A stretch of DNA of 64,000 bases. It comes from an uncultured Aquimarina sp. GTDB lineage: Bacteria; Bacteroidota; Bacteroidia; Flavobacteriales; Flavobacteriaceae. Positions 1-9,939 of this stretch are shown one piece after another; position 1 is the first letter of the stretch, and each line of letters begins with the position of its first letter. A program made the position numbers and the translations under genes. Below the pieces are notes generated by a model. It ran no database searches, was not told the origin of the DNA, and saw only the letters and a program-made list of their open reading frames with translations. The DNA lies in NCBI GenBank assembly GCA_947500545.1, contig CANMSO010000011.1, positions 1 through 64,000 on the forward strand, read 5' to 3'.

Positions 1-395
1 CATTGCCTAATACTGCAATATTAGTCGTTCCACTATCTTCTGCTACATCAGCAGGGGTATCATTTACTGCCGTTGGACTATCATCAACACTCGTCACATC
101 AAAGGTAACTGTAGCCGTAGCGGTATCGCCATCAGCATCCTCAATCTCATAGGTGATTGTTACAGGACCATTATAATCTAAGGCAGGTGTAAAGTCAATC
201 GTATCATCAGTCGGGTCATTAGGTGTACCACCATTATTCACTACTGCAGTTCCTACTGCCGCTGGAATCGCTGTTACATTGATCGTGCCTGTACTTGGAC
301 CATCTCCTCCAAAACTGTCATTGCCTAATACTGCAATATTAGTCGTTCCACTATCTTCTGCTACATCAGCAGGGGTATCATTTACTGCCGTTGGA
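1..395 (-). repeat. Tandem 318-bp coding repeat (two copies visible, first truncated by the window edge)
   Basis: Bases 1-77 are identical to 319-395, a period of 318 bp or exactly 106 codons. This is the start of successive cadherin/Ig-like domains of the surface protein. Identity over all 77 bases available for comparison shows recent duplication or gene conversion. More copies probably continue left of the window. Confidence 0.9.
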
Positions 396-2737
396 ACACA
401 AGCGCTAATCGCATTATTAGTAACAGATGCCGCGGTTCCTTGTGGACTACCAGCAATAGTAGGAACCCCAGCCGCATTAACACCAGCTGCAGAATTCGCT
501 AAATTATCACTTACAGTTAAGTCAGATGCGACAAAATTACCAGCTCCTTCTAAAGCATCAGCACAACCATCATTATCACTATCTGTTTCCAAGTAATCCG
601 GAATTGTATCATTATCACTGTCAAAAGCTGTACAATAAGAAAAATTATATACTTCTATTGTGTTATTATTAGTATCTACATCAGCTTTCCCTGAAGTTAC
701 CACCAATCGTTTTACAGCCTGGTTAATTGAAATACTAACTGCTTCATTAACATAATTAGCAGTCACAAAACTCTGTATATCCCCAACATAAGTATAAACA
801 TTCCCTACAGCATTTACATCTCCAGCTGTGGTAAAATTAGAAGTTTGTAATGTAATAGGGTTGTTATTGACATCAAAAGCTTCAAAAACCAAACGATCAT
901 CGAAATCTAACCCTCCGAACGTAATATTGTTTATTATAGATTCCTGATCAAATACAAATTCATAGGTCGCAGATCCTGAACCTTCTCCAACATTGTTCGG
1001 CTGCAACAATAAAGTATTAGCACCAACAGCACCTCCTTCATCAGCAATTTCGATACCTCTCGCCCATGTAGCAGTTCCGGTAAGTGTATAATTTAAGTCT
1101 ATATTATTTGTTCCGTTTGCAGCAAAATCAGCAAGAGTACCAGTATTACCGGTCTGTAAATTTGTAACCGGAGAATAAGGCAAACTATTAACTTCAACAT
1201 TAGTAGCACATTCAATTTCATTGGTATCCAAAATACCATCATTATCACTATCCTGATCACAACCATCAGGAACATTATCCCCATCATTATCAACAGTATC
1301 ATCTTCTCCAGGGCAAACATCAGATCCATCCGGAACTCCATCATTATCACTATCATTATCACAAACATCCCCTATTCCATCAAAATCAGCATCTTCTTGT
1401 CCAGGGTTTGGAATATTTAAACAATTATCTGTTTCATCCAGAATACCGTCACTATCTGTATCATCCAAACATGTACCAAAAAATACGATTTGTTGAGAAA
1501 AATTAAAGCCTTGAGCACATCCACCCGGTAAAGCCAATGCACTAAAACTTGCATTAGCATTTGATGTAACTGTATTTGGATTATTTAAATATAATAGTGT
1601 TGTTCTTCCTGAACCTGTTATATACAAAAGATTATCAGGTCCTAATTGCACTCCTGCATATAGTCCTACAGTCATTTGGTTAGAAAAATTATTACCCAAT
1701 ACGTGGACAAAAACCTGACTATCCCAACCAACATATTGATCATCAAATGTTGCTAATCTATGCCCAAAAAACAATCTAGAACCATCAGGAGAAAACTCTA
1801 CACTATATCCAGTTACAGTATCTACGCCAACAGAAATAGGAACTTTTGTCCAAGCTCCAATTGCACCTGTAGTAGCATTCCAATCAGCATACCAAATACC
1901 ACCATCAGCAGTATTAAAGCCCCCTTCAATAGCTATTGCAATTCTATCATTTTGCGGGGAAAACCGAATGGATCCACGCTCTCCACTCCTAGGAAGGTCA
2001 TCTGGTAATGGAATTGTTAAATCGGGGTTATTTGCTCGTGTAGAAGAAAGTGGATTACTTGCTACGACTTCCCATAAATTAATACTACCAGCACAATTAG
2101 TGGTACATAGCGGGTCATCTGTAGAAATCGCAGCTAACCAAGCTCCACAGGGGATTCCATTATTAGTTCCATATATTGCCTCTGTATTATTATTTAATAA
2201 CAAGTTATTTTTACTGATAACACTTTGCGAAGGTATATCAACTATAGAATAATACGCTGTACCATCTCTTCCTTCATCACTACCATCACTATGAATAATA
2301 TAAATCTGTTCTGCATTTGTACCAGGAACTGGCATAACTGAAGCCATTTGAGTTCTGGTGCCATTTGTGTTTAGACCACTACCATCTGTATAATCATTAC
2401 CCAATGCATCACTTACGACTCCATTATCCACAAAGAATACTAAATCTCCGGTAATAGGATCACTCCAAGTTGCAGTTGCTTCAGTTGCAGGGGTGGTAGC
2501 TGATGATGTTGGGCCACAAGAAACAGTAGGGGTTGCTGTCCTAAAATCAATAAGATATCCCCGTCCATTCCACCAATTTGCACCAACAGTTTGTGCTGAA
2601 ATGGTTGTAGAAAAAAACAAAAAAAGTAAAAATAGAATTCCAAATCCAAGAGACTTTCTGGCTTCGGTTTTGTGTACAACATTAAATTGAGCATGTATAG
2701 TATATACACACCCTGAGATTTGGGTAGTTTTTTTCAT
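1..2737 (-). CDS. Giant secreted surface protein with TSP3 and cadherin/Ig-like repeats, 5' part (partial)
   Basis: The frame is open from ATG 2737 to the left edge, so at least 912 residues are present and the C-terminus is missing. A long signal peptide ends near residue 50 (hydrophobic LFLLFLFFSTTISA, then QT). Residues about 50-420 form a globular region. Residues about 421-510 carry thrombospondin type 3 Asp-rich calcium-binding repeats (DSDNDGVPDGSDVCP type). A second short TSP3 stretch lies near residues 700-735. From about residue 780 there are tandem 106-residue domains (AVNDTPADVAEDSGT start, YEIEDADGDTATATVTF end) of the cadherin/VCBS Ig-like kind. Such proteins are usually type IX-secreted adhesins, but the sorting domain would lie outside the window, so export by T9SS is inference. 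Frame agreement was checked at the TSP3 block and at the repeats. Confidence 0.85.
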   Translation of the reverse strand, partial: MKKTTQISGCVYTIHAQFNVVHKTEARKSLGFGILFLLFLFFSTTISAQTVGANWWNGRGYLIDFRTATPTVSCGPTSSATTPATEATATWSDPITGDLVFFVDNGVVSDALGNDYTDGSGLNTNGTRTQMASVMPVPGTNAEQIYIIHSDGSDEGRDGTAYYSIVDIPSQSVISKNNLLLNNNTEAIYGTNNGIPCGAWLAAISTDDPLCTTNCAGSINLWEVVASNPLSSTRANNPDLTIPLPDDLPRSGERGSIRFSPQNDRIAIAIEGGFNTADGGIWYADWNATTGAIGAWTKVPISVGVDTVTGYSVEFSPDGSRLFFGHRLATFDDQYVGWDSQVFVHVLGNNFSNQMTVGLYAGVQLGPDNLLYITGSGRTTLLYLNNPNTVTSNANASFSALALPGGCAQGFNFSQQIVFFGTCLDDTDSDGILDETDNCLNIPNPGQEDADFDGIGDVCDNDSDNDGVPDGSDVCPGEDDTVDNDGDNVPDGCDQDSDNDGILDTNEIECATNVEVNSLPYSPVTNLQTGNTGTLADFAANGTNNIDLNYTLTGTATWARGIEIADEGGAVGANTLLLQPNNVGEGSGSATYEFVFDQESIINNITFGGLDFDDRLVFEAFDVNNNPITLQTSNFTTAGDVNAVGNVYTYVGDIQSFVTANYVNEAVSISINQAVKRLVVTSGKADVDTNNNTIEVYNFSYCTAFDSDNDTIPDYLETDSDNDGCADALEGAGNFVASDLTVSDNLANSAAGVNAAGVPTIAGSPQGTAASVTNNAISACVPTAVNDTPADVAEDSGTTNIAVLGNDSFGGDGPSTGTINVTAIPAAVGTAVVNNGGTPNDPTDDTIDFTPALDYNGPVTITYEIEDADGDTATATVTFDVTSVDDSPTAVNDTPADVAEDSGTTNIAVLGN

Positions 2738-3304
2738 ATGACGATGTGTTTACAATTTCATCTGCGAAAACTAAAGGGGTTGGTTTTCGCAAACCATTTA
2801 TAAAACAGTATAATAAAGTTTATCCGTACTTAAATTATGGTTAAACCGTAATTATATTCAAATCTAAGAAAAAAAATCGATTTTTTTTAACACTTAATCC
2901 ATTTAATTTCAAATTTCATCGATAAAAAACACGTTTTAATCGATGAAATACACACGCTCGCCAAAGTAAATTTTATTATTAGAAGGAAATAATCCTTTTG
3001 TTGATTGTCTAAATCACCTTATAAACTACCGACAGCACCACAAAACATATAGAAAATTCTTTATTCATACTCAAGTCGGTTCTTATAATTAGGTAATACT
3101 CTCAAATATACCACTAATTTTGAAAAATTAACATTCAAATTTACGGAAAACCACAAAATAATCGCCATCTGACACTTTTAATCGATTAAAAACCTTTTCT
3201 CGTATGCTATCTTGTACTACCAAAATAACATTTCTGCACTCCTAAATCATATCTGATATTGTCTATTTTAGTATTATATTTGCACCCTTATCACGAAGCA
3301 TAAA
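2738..3304. other. 567-bp intergenic region with ATCGAT-centred inverted repeats
   Basis: No gene is seen here. The gap separates the divergent surface-protein gene and prfC. It holds A8-TCGA-T8 at 2869-2888, an 11-bp inverted repeat at 2913-2923/2939-2949 (ATTTCATCGAT arms), and the 16-bp palindrome TTTTAATCGATTAAAA at 3176-3191. The first two are in the leader or promoter region of the surface-protein gene and could be operators or mRNA hairpins. Confidence 0.6.
3275..3282 (+). promoter_or_regulatory. prfC promoter -7 element
   Basis: TATATTTG matches the Bacteroidota TAnnTTTG -7 consensus and lies 22 bp before the prfC ATG, giving a short leader. The -33 region is weak (TCTG at 3252-3255). 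Confidence 0.5.
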
Positions 3305-4891
3305 ATGAAGTTTACAGACGAAATAGAAAGAAGACGGACATTTGGAATCATCTCTCATCCGGATGCCGGTAAAACCACATTAACCGAAAAATTGTTACTC
3401 TTTGGAGGTGCCATCCAAGAGGCCGGAGCCGTAAAATCTAATAAAATAAAAAAGGGCGCTACTAGTGACTTCATGGAGATTGAACGTCAACGTGGGATAT
3501 CTGTCGCTACTTCGGTTTTGGCTTTTGAATATCAAAATATCAAAATCAATATTCTTGATACTCCAGGACATAAGGATTTTGCAGAAGATACATTTAGAAC
3601 TTTAACAGCAGTTGATAGTGTAATCGTGGTTATTGATGTTGCAAAGGGTGTAGAGGAACAAACAGAGAAATTAGTATCTGTATGTAGAATGCGAAAAATC
3701 CCAATGATAGTTTTTATCAATAAATTAGATCGCGAAGGTAAAGATGCTTTTGAATTACTTGATGAGATTGAACAAAAACTAGGATTAACCGTTACTCCTT
3801 TAAGCTTTCCTATCGGAATGGGTTATGATTTTAAAGGGATTTATAACATATGGGAGAGAAATATTAACCTTTTTAGTGGCGATAGTAGAAAAAACATTGA
3901 GGAAACTATTGAAATTTCTGATTTATCATCACAAGAACTTAATAACACCATTGGCGATGATCCTGCCGAAAGCCTACGAGAAGAACTAGAACTTGTAGAA
4001 GGAATATATCCAAAGTTTGAAAAAGAAGCTTATCAAAATGGGGATTTACAACCTGTATTTTTTGGTTCTGCGTTAAATAATTTTGGCGTTCGGGAATTAT
4101 TGGACTGCTTTGTTAACATTGCTCCTACTCCAAGACCTAAAGAAAGTGATACGCGTATAGTACGACCAGAGGAAGAGGATTTTACAGGATTTGTATTTAA
4201 AATTCATGCCAATATGGATCCTAAACATAGAGATAGATTAGCTTTTATTAAAATCGTTTCGGGAACTTTTGAAAGAAACGTACCATATCTTCATACCAGG
4301 CACAATAAAAAATTTAAATTTTCTAGCCCTAACGCGTTTTTTGCGGAAAAAAAAGAAATTGTTGACATCTCTTACCCTGGAGATATTGTTGGGTTACACG
4401 ACACGGGAAATTTCAAAATAGGGGACACGCTGACCAAAGGTGAAATATTGCATTATAAGGGAGTACCAAGTTTCTCACCAGAGCATTTCAGGTATATTAA
4501 TAATGCAGACCCTATGAAGTCTAAACAATTGGCCAAGGGTATTGATCAACTAATGGATGAAGGTGTAGCTCAGTTATTCACATTAGAATTAAACGGAAGA
4601 AAAGTTATTGGCACAGTAGGAGCGTTGCAGTATGAAGTGATACAATACAGATTAGAGCATGAATATGGTGCAAAATGTACTTATGAAAACCTAAACGTGC
4701 ATAAAGCCTGTTGGGTAGAACCAATGGAAATGGATAATGAGGAGTTCAAAGATTTTAAACGTGTAAAAAGTAAATTCTTAGCCAAAGATAAACAGGGGCA
4801 ATTGGTCTTTTTAGCCGACTCATCTTTTAGCTTACAAATGACACAGCAAAAATATCCTTCAATTCAGTTTCATTTTACTTCAGAGTTCTAA
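3305..4891 (+). CDS. prfC: Peptide chain release factor 3 (RF3)
   Basis: RF3 is a cytoplasmic translational GTPase that recycles RF1/RF2 from the ribosome after peptide release. The 528 residues match the usual family length. The P-loop is at 17-25 (SHPDAGKTT), the switch II DTPGH near 85, the NKLD specificity motif near 139, and an ERQRGISV switch I segment near 61-68; the KGATSDFMEIERQRG stretch is typical of RF3 rather than EF-G. The C-terminal RF3 domain begins near residue 390. It is a single gene with its own promoter, divergent from the surface-protein gene and convergent with the DUF3467 gene. Confidence 0.97.
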   Translation: MKFTDEIERRRTFGIISHPDAGKTTLTEKLLLFGGAIQEAGAVKSNKIKKGATSDFMEIERQRGISVATSVLAFEYQNIKINILDTPGHKDFAEDTFRTLTAVDSVIVVIDVAKGVEEQTEKLVSVCRMRKIPMIVFINKLDREGKDAFELLDEIEQKLGLTVTPLSFPIGMGYDFKGIYNIWERNINLFSGDSRKNIEETIEISDLSSQELNNTIGDDPAESLREELELVEGIYPKFEKEAYQNGDLQPVFFGSALNNFGVRELLDCFVNIAPTPRPKESDTRIVRPEEEDFTGFVFKIHANMDPKHRDRLAFIKIVSGTFERNVPYLHTRHNKKFKFSSPNAFFAEKKEIVDISYPGDIVGLHDTGNFKIGDTLTKGEILHYKGVPSFSPEHFRYINNADPMKSKQLAKGIDQLMDEGVAQLFTLELNGRKVIGTVGALQYEVIQYRLEHEYGAKCTYENLNVHKACWVEPMEMDNEEFKDFKRVKSKFLAKDKQGQLVFLADSSFSLQMTQQKYPSIQFHFTSEF

Positions 4892-5087
4892 AATCGATTT
4901 AAACACTATTTTAAAAGGGATTTAGCCCTTACTTCATAAACTCGTATTTCTTAAAAAATTGAACGGATTAAAACCTAGTTATTTTAATTAGTTCTTTTCT
5001 TAGTTATTTACAATAACTATAGCAAAATTAAAATCAATAGAACTAATCTATTTTTAAACTCCACGAAAATTATTGCCATACATTAAC

Positions 5088-5127
5088 AAAAAAACCTAGT
5101 GAAATTTTATATCTACCAGGTTTTTTT
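5088..5127. terminator. Bidirectional intrinsic terminator between prfC and the DUF3467 gene
   Basis: The AAAAAAACCT arm (5088-5097) pairs with AGGTTTTTTT (5118-5127), and GT/AC extends the stem after one mismatch. U-runs occur on both strands, which suits the convergent prfC and DUF3467 genes. Confidence 0.75.
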
Positions 5128-5148
5128 GTTTGTAATAAATAATAATTT

Positions 5149-5463
5149 CTAAGCCTCACCTGTTGGTCCAAAATTCATAGGAATCGGTGCTTGCTCATAA
5201 TCCTTTATCTCACCATGTGCAGATTCAAATCTAGTTACATTATCATTAAGCGCTTTTAGTAATCTTTTGGCATGTTGAGGAGTTAAGATAATCCTACTCT
5301 TCACCTTGCTTTTAGGTCTACCGGGCATAATATTAACAAAATCCACAACAAACTCTGAAACAGAATGATTTATAATTGCCAAATTACTATATATGCCATC
5401 TGCTACAGCTTCATCCAGTTCTATATTTAGTTGGTTCTGTTTTTGATTCTTACTGTCTGCCAT
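5149..5463 (-). CDS. DUF3467 family protein
   Basis: This 104-residue soluble protein belongs to the DUF3467 family. Recognisable features are the GIYSNLAIINHSVSEFVVDF core (residues about 22-42), the basic PGRPKSKVKSRIILTPQHAKR stretch and an acidic N-terminus. It has no signal peptide or membrane segment. The family typically sits immediately downstream of rpoC in Bacteroidota, as here (69 bp after the rpoC stop), and its function is unknown. The hairpin at 5502-5527 means it may be expressed at a lower level than rpoC or from its own promoter. A link to RNA polymerase rests on position only. Confidence 0.85.
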   Translation of the reverse strand: MADSKNQKQNQLNIELDEAVADGIYSNLAIINHSVSEFVVDFVNIMPGRPKSKVKSRIILTPQHAKRLLKALNDNVTRFESAHGEIKDYEQAPIPMNFGPTGEA

Positions 5464-5501
5464 ATCAAGGTTTTCGATTTAAATTCTTTTAAATAAAAAA
5501 G

Positions 5502-5527
5502 AAAGCCTGCCTAAATAGGCAGGCTTT
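5502..5527 (-). terminator. rpoC intrinsic terminator
   Basis: A perfect 10-bp stem (AAAGCCTGCC/GGCAGGCTTT) with a 6-nt loop lies 6 bp after the rpoC stop. On the minus strand it is followed by CTTTTTTATTT. It should end or attenuate the ribosomal/RNA polymerase operon ahead of the DUF3467 gene. Confidence 0.85.
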
Positions 5528-5532
5528 GATAA

Positions 5533-8500
5533 TTAATTATAATTTACTTCCTGTCGTTGTTCCATTCGGTCTTCGAACTCTTCCTTGGATCCAACAATAA
5601 TGCTTTCATAGTCTCTCATTCCAGTACCTGCTGGGATTCTATGTCCAACAATTACATTTTCCTTAAGACCTTCAAGCGTATCTACTTTACCACTTACAGC
5701 AGCTTCATTCAATACTTTTGTAGTTTCCTGGAAGGATGCTGCAGAAATAAATGATTTAGTCTGCAACGATGCTCTTGTAATACCTTGAAGTATGGGAGTC
5801 GCTGTCGCAGGAGATACATCTCTTGCACTAACTAAGTTCTTATCATCTCTACGTAAAACAGAATTTTCATCTCTTAAATCACGAGGTGAAATAATCTGTC
5901 CTGCTTTAAGGTTTTCACTATCTCCAGCATCTTCTACTACTTTCATTCCAAACATTTCATCATTTTCCTCAATGAAATCTGCTTTATGAACTAATTGATT
6001 TTCAAGGAAAATAGTATCACCAGGATCTTGAATTCTCACTTTACGCATCATTTGTCTTACGACTACCTCAAAGTGCTTATCATTAATCTTTACACCTTGT
6101 AGTCGATAAACTTCTTGTACTTCATTCACAAGATACTGTTGTACAGCAGAAGGGCCTTTAATTTTAAGGATATCTTCTGGTGTTACAGAACCATCTGACA
6201 ACGGCATTCCTGCACGTACATAATCATTCTCTTGAACAAGTATTTGATTAGAAAGTTTTACTAGATATTTCTTGATTTCTCCTAATCTAGACTCTACAAT
6301 TATTTCACGGTTACCTCTTTTTATCTTACCAAAAGATACTACCCCATCTATTTCACTTACTACAGCTGGGTTAGAAGGATTACGCGCTTCAAATAATTCT
6401 GTTACTCTAGGAAGACCTCCTGTAATATCACCTGCTTTAGCAGATTTACGAGGAATCTTAACTAAGATATTACCAACCTTGATCTTATCATTGTCATCAA
6501 TCATAAGGTGAGCTCCTACTGGAAGGTTATATGAACGTAATACTTCGTCACCTTTACCCATTACAAGAAGCGTAGGTATCTTTTTCTTATCTCTTGATTC
6601 AGAAATTACTTTTTCCTGAAAACCGGTTTGTTCATCAATTTCAACTTGATATGTTATTCCCTGTTCAATATTTTCATACTTCACCTTACCAGCAAATTCT
6701 GAAATTATCACACCATTATATGGATCCCATTGACAAACAACCTGATCTGCTTCCAATTTATCACCATCTTTGATGAATAATTGTGAACCATAAGGAATCA
6801 AGTTAGTACTTAAAACAATCTTAGTCTTAGGATCGATTACTTTAATTTCTGAAGTACGAGAAATCACTACGTCTATCTCATTACCTTCAGCATCTTCACC
6901 TTTAACCGTTTTAAGTTCTTCTATTTCTGCTTTACCGGCAAATTTAGACCTCAATTGGTTTTCTTCAGAAATGTTACCTGCAATACCACCTACGTGGAAT
7001 GTACGTAATGTAAGCTGTGTACCCGGTTCACCAATTGATTGTGCAGCAACTACACCAACAGCTTCACCTCTTTGTACTGTTTTACCAGTAGCAAGATTAC
7101 GACCATAACACTTAACACAGATTCCTTTTTTCGCTTCACAAGTAAGCGCTGATCTAACTTCTACTGATTCTACAGGAGAGTTTTCTATAATTTTAGCAAC
7201 ATCATCATCGATTTCTACACCCGCTTCTACCAATACCTCTTGCGTAAGTGGATTGATAACATCTTGAAGTGAAGTTCTACCTACGATTCTAGCTCCTAAA
7301 CCTTCTATTATTTCTTCATTCTTCTTTAGCGGAGATACTTCAACTCCTCTTAAAGTACCACAGTCTTCGATATTTACAATAACATCCTGTGCTACATCAA
7401 CCAAACGACGTGTCAGATATCCTGCATCTGCAGTTTTAAGTGCAGTATCCGCAAGACCTTTACGAGCACCGTGAGTAGAGATAAAGTACTCAAGAATCGA
7501 AAGACCTTCCTTAAAGTTAGAAAGAATTGGATTTTCAATAATCTCACCACCAGCAGAGTTTGACTTTTTCGGCTTAGCCATTAATCCACGCATACCGGTT
7601 AACTGACGAATCTGTTCTTTAGATCCCCTTGCACCAGAATCAAGCATCATGTATACCGAGTTAAATCCTTGCTGATCTTCTCTAATACGCTTCATTGATA
7701 ATTCTGTCAACTCTGCGTTTGTCGAAGTCCAAATATCAATAACCTGATTATAACGTTCATTATTGGTAATTAGACCCATATTATAGTTTGCTACGATGTT
7801 ATCAACTTGTGAGTTGGCATCGGCAATCATAGTATGCTTTTCTTTAGGAATAATAATATCTCCTAAACTAAATGATAATCCACCTTGGAATGCAAAATTA
7901 TAACCTAAGGTTTTAATCTCATCTAAGAAAGCAGCAGTTTCAGGAACGCTCGTTACTTTAAGAATTCCACCTATAATATCTCTAAGAGATTTTTTGGTCA
8001 ATACTTCATTAATATAACCTGCTTGTTCCGGAACCTTATCATTAAATAAAACTCTACCCGTAGTAGTCTCGATAATCATTGTTACCAATTCTCCTTCGTC
8101 ATTAAAGTCCTTGGTTCTAACTTTGATATTAGCATTAATATCTAGCCTTTTCTCGTTATAAGCAATAACAACTTCTTCTGGAGAATAGAATGTTAGACCC
8201 TCACCCTTAATTTCTAATTCTGGTGTAGACTTACGTGACTTAGTCATGTAATAAAGACCAAGTACCATATCTTGAGAAGGTACTGTTACCGGTGAACCAT
8301 TTGCAGGGTTAAGAATATTATGAGATGCAAGCATCAACAACTGAGATTCAAGTATTGCTTCTGGTCCTAATGGTAAATGTACCGCCATCTGATCTCCATC
8401 AAAATCGGCATTAAATGCAGTACAAACTAATGGGTGTAATTGTATTGCTTTACCTTCTATAAGTTTAGGCTGGAATGCCTGAATACCCAGACGGTGAAGC

Positions 8501-9834
8501 GTAGGAGCACGGTTTAGTAATACCGGATGTCCTTTTAGAACATTTTCCAAGATATCCCAAACAACAGGCTCTTTTCTATCTATAATCTTTTTAGCAGATT
8601 TTACTGTTTTTACAATACCACGCTCGATCAATTTTCTGATAACGAATGGTTTGTATAATTCTGCTGCCATATTTTTTGGAAGACCACATTCAAATAATTT
8701 CAATTCTGGTCCTACGACAATAACAGAACGTGCTGAATAATCCACACGCTTACCAAGTAAGTTTTGACGGAAACGCCCTTGCTTACCTTTTAATGAATCA
8801 GATAATGACTTAAGCGGTCTATTAGAATCAGTCTTAACGGCTGAAGCTTTACGCGTATTATCAAATAATGAATCAACAGATTCCTGAAGCATACGTTTTT
8901 CATTACGTAAAATTACTTCTGGAGCTTTGATTTCCATCAAACGCTTTAAACGGTTATTACGTATGATTACACGACGATACAGATCATTTAAATCTGAAGT
9001 CGCAAAACGACCCCCATCTAAAGGTACTAATGGACGTAATTCTGGTGGAATTACTGGAACCACTTTAAGAATCATCCATTCTGGTCGATTCTCTCTATTT
9101 TTATTTGCATCACGTAATGACTCTACAACCTGAAGTCTTTTAAGGGCTTCAGTTTTACGTTGCTTAGACGTTTCGTTGTTTGCCTTATGTCTTAGTTCAT
9201 AAGAAAGTGCATCAAGATCAATTCTTCTTAGAATCTCGATAAGACATTCTGCACCCATCTTAGCGATAAATTTATTAGGATCATTATCATCAAGATATAA
9301 ATTTTCTTGAGGAAGACTATCTAATATATTCAAGTACTCTTCTTCTGTAAGGAAATCCATTTTTTGCACTGGCTCACCTTCTTCATTTTTTGCAATACCT
9401 GGTTGAATTACTACATAGCGTTCGTAGTAAATAATCATATCCAGTTTCTTAGAAGGAAGGCCTAATAAATATCCTATTTTATTTGGTAACGAACGGAAGT
9501 ACCAGATATGCGCAACTGGAACAACCAAGTTAATATGACCAACACGGTCTCTTCGTACTTTCTTTTCTGTTACTTCTACACCACATCGATCACAAACAAT
9601 ACCTTTGTAACGAATTCTTTTATATTTACCACAAGCACATTCGAAGTCCTTTACAGGGCCAAAAATACGCTCACAGAACAAACCATCTCGCTCTGGTTTG
9701 TGAGTACGATAATTGATAGTTTCAGGTTTTAAAACCTCTCCTTGAGACGCCGCCAAAATTGACTCGGGAGATGCTAAACCAATAGAGATTTTATTAAATC
9801 TCTTTATTGTATTCTTATCATTATTTCTTGCCAT
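5533..9834 (-). CDS. rpoC: DNA-directed RNA polymerase subunit beta'
   Basis: This is the largest catalytic subunit of RNA polymerase, 1433 residues, a normal length for Bacteroidota. The N-terminal zinc ribbon (CACGKYKRIRY...CDRCG) is near residues 66-85. The catalytic NADFDGDQMAVH motif, whose three Asp bind the active-site magnesium, is near 470. The trigger-loop region follows, and the second zinc site (CEAKKGICVKCYGR) is near 895. The ATG start at 9834 gives the standard MARNNDKN N-terminus. It lies 105 bp downstream of rpoB and is followed by its own terminator. No insertion or damage is seen. Confidence 0.98.
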   Translation of the reverse strand: MARNNDKNTIKRFNKISIGLASPESILAASQGEVLKPETINYRTHKPERDGLFCERIFGPVKDFECACGKYKRIRYKGIVCDRCGVEVTEKKVRRDRVGHINLVVPVAHIWYFRSLPNKIGYLLGLPSKKLDMIIYYERYVVIQPGIAKNEEGEPVQKMDFLTEEEYLNILDSLPQENLYLDDNDPNKFIAKMGAECLIEILRRIDLDALSYELRHKANNETSKQRKTEALKRLQVVESLRDANKNRENRPEWMILKVVPVIPPELRPLVPLDGGRFATSDLNDLYRRVIIRNNRLKRLMEIKAPEVILRNEKRMLQESVDSLFDNTRKASAVKTDSNRPLKSLSDSLKGKQGRFRQNLLGKRVDYSARSVIVVGPELKLFECGLPKNMAAELYKPFVIRKLIERGIVKTVKSAKKIIDRKEPVVWDILENVLKGHPVLLNRAPTLHRLGIQAFQPKLIEGKAIQLHPLVCTAFNADFDGDQMAVHLPLGPEAILESQLLMLASHNILNPANGSPVTVPSQDMVLGLYYMTKSRKSTPELEIKGEGLTFYSPEEVVIAYNEKRLDINANIKVRTKDFNDEGELVTMIIETTTGRVLFNDKVPEQAGYINEVLTKKSLRDIIGGILKVTSVPETAAFLDEIKTLGYNFAFQGGLSFSLGDIIIPKEKHTMIADANSQVDNIVANYNMGLITNNERYNQVIDIWTSTNAELTELSMKRIREDQQGFNSVYMMLDSGARGSKEQIRQLTGMRGLMAKPKKSNSAGGEIIENPILSNFKEGLSILEYFISTHGARKGLADTALKTADAGYLTRRLVDVAQDVIVNIEDCGTLRGVEVSPLKKNEEIIEGLGARIVGRTSLQDVINPLTQEVLVEAGVEIDDDVAKIIENSPVESVEVRSALTCEAKKGICVKCYGRNLATGKTVQRGEAVGVVAAQSIGEPGTQLTLRTFHVGGIAGNISEENQLRSKFAGKAEIEELKTVKGEDAEGNEIDVVISRTSEIKVIDPKTKIVLSTNLIPYGSQLFIKDGDKLEADQVVCQWDPYNGVIISEFAGKVKYENIEQGITYQVEIDEQTGFQEKVISESRDKKKIPTLLVMGKGDEVLRSYNLPVGAHLMIDDNDKIKVGNILVKIPRKSAKAGDITGGLPRVTELFEARNPSNPAVVSEIDGVVSFGKIKRGNREIIVESRLGEIKKYLVKLSNQILVQENDYVRAGMPLSDGSVTPEDILKIKGPSAVQQYLVNEVQEVYRLQGVKINDKHFEVVVRQMMRKVRIQDPGDTIFLENQLVHKADFIEENDEMFGMKVVEDAGDSENLKAGQIISPRDLRDENSVLRRDDKNLVSARDVSPATATPILQGITRASLQTKSFISAASFQETTKVLNEAAVSGKVDTLEGLKENVIVGHRIPAGTGMRDYESIIVGSKEEFEDRMEQRQEVNYN

Positions 9835-9890
9835 AATATATGGTTGCTAAAGAATTATTGTAATTTAAATTTGAATAATAATTTGATAAC

Positions 9891-9926
9891 AAACTGTCTC
9901 CTTCGACAAGCTCAGGATGACAGTTT
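9891..9926. repeat. Palindromic repeat in the rpoB-rpoC gap
   Basis: Arms AAACTGTC (9891-9898) and GACAGTTT (9919-9926) enclose a second TCCT/AGGA pairing. The core TTCGACAAGCTCAGGATGAC resembles a short palindromic repeat common in intergenic DNA of many bacteria (from memory, not searched). The rest of the rpoB-rpoC gap is AT-rich and without genes. Confidence 0.55.
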
Positions 9927-9939
9927 GATTAATTTTATA

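Noticed and set aside
279..596. 105-codon + strand ORF
   Set aside because: It is antisense to the adhesin repeats and low in complexity, with no start signal. It is open only because of the repeat composition of the opposite strand.
1099..1368. 89-codon minus-strand ORF in the surface-protein region
   Set aside because: It is an out-of-frame shadow of the TSP3 repeats. The true frame (positions equal to 1 modulo 3 from ATG 2737) is open throughout and gives the Asp-rich repeats.
4915..4930. AAGGG/CCCTT hairpin as the prfC terminator
   Set aside because: The stem is only 5 bp and lacks a U-run. The stronger bidirectional hairpin at 5088-5127 is the better candidate.
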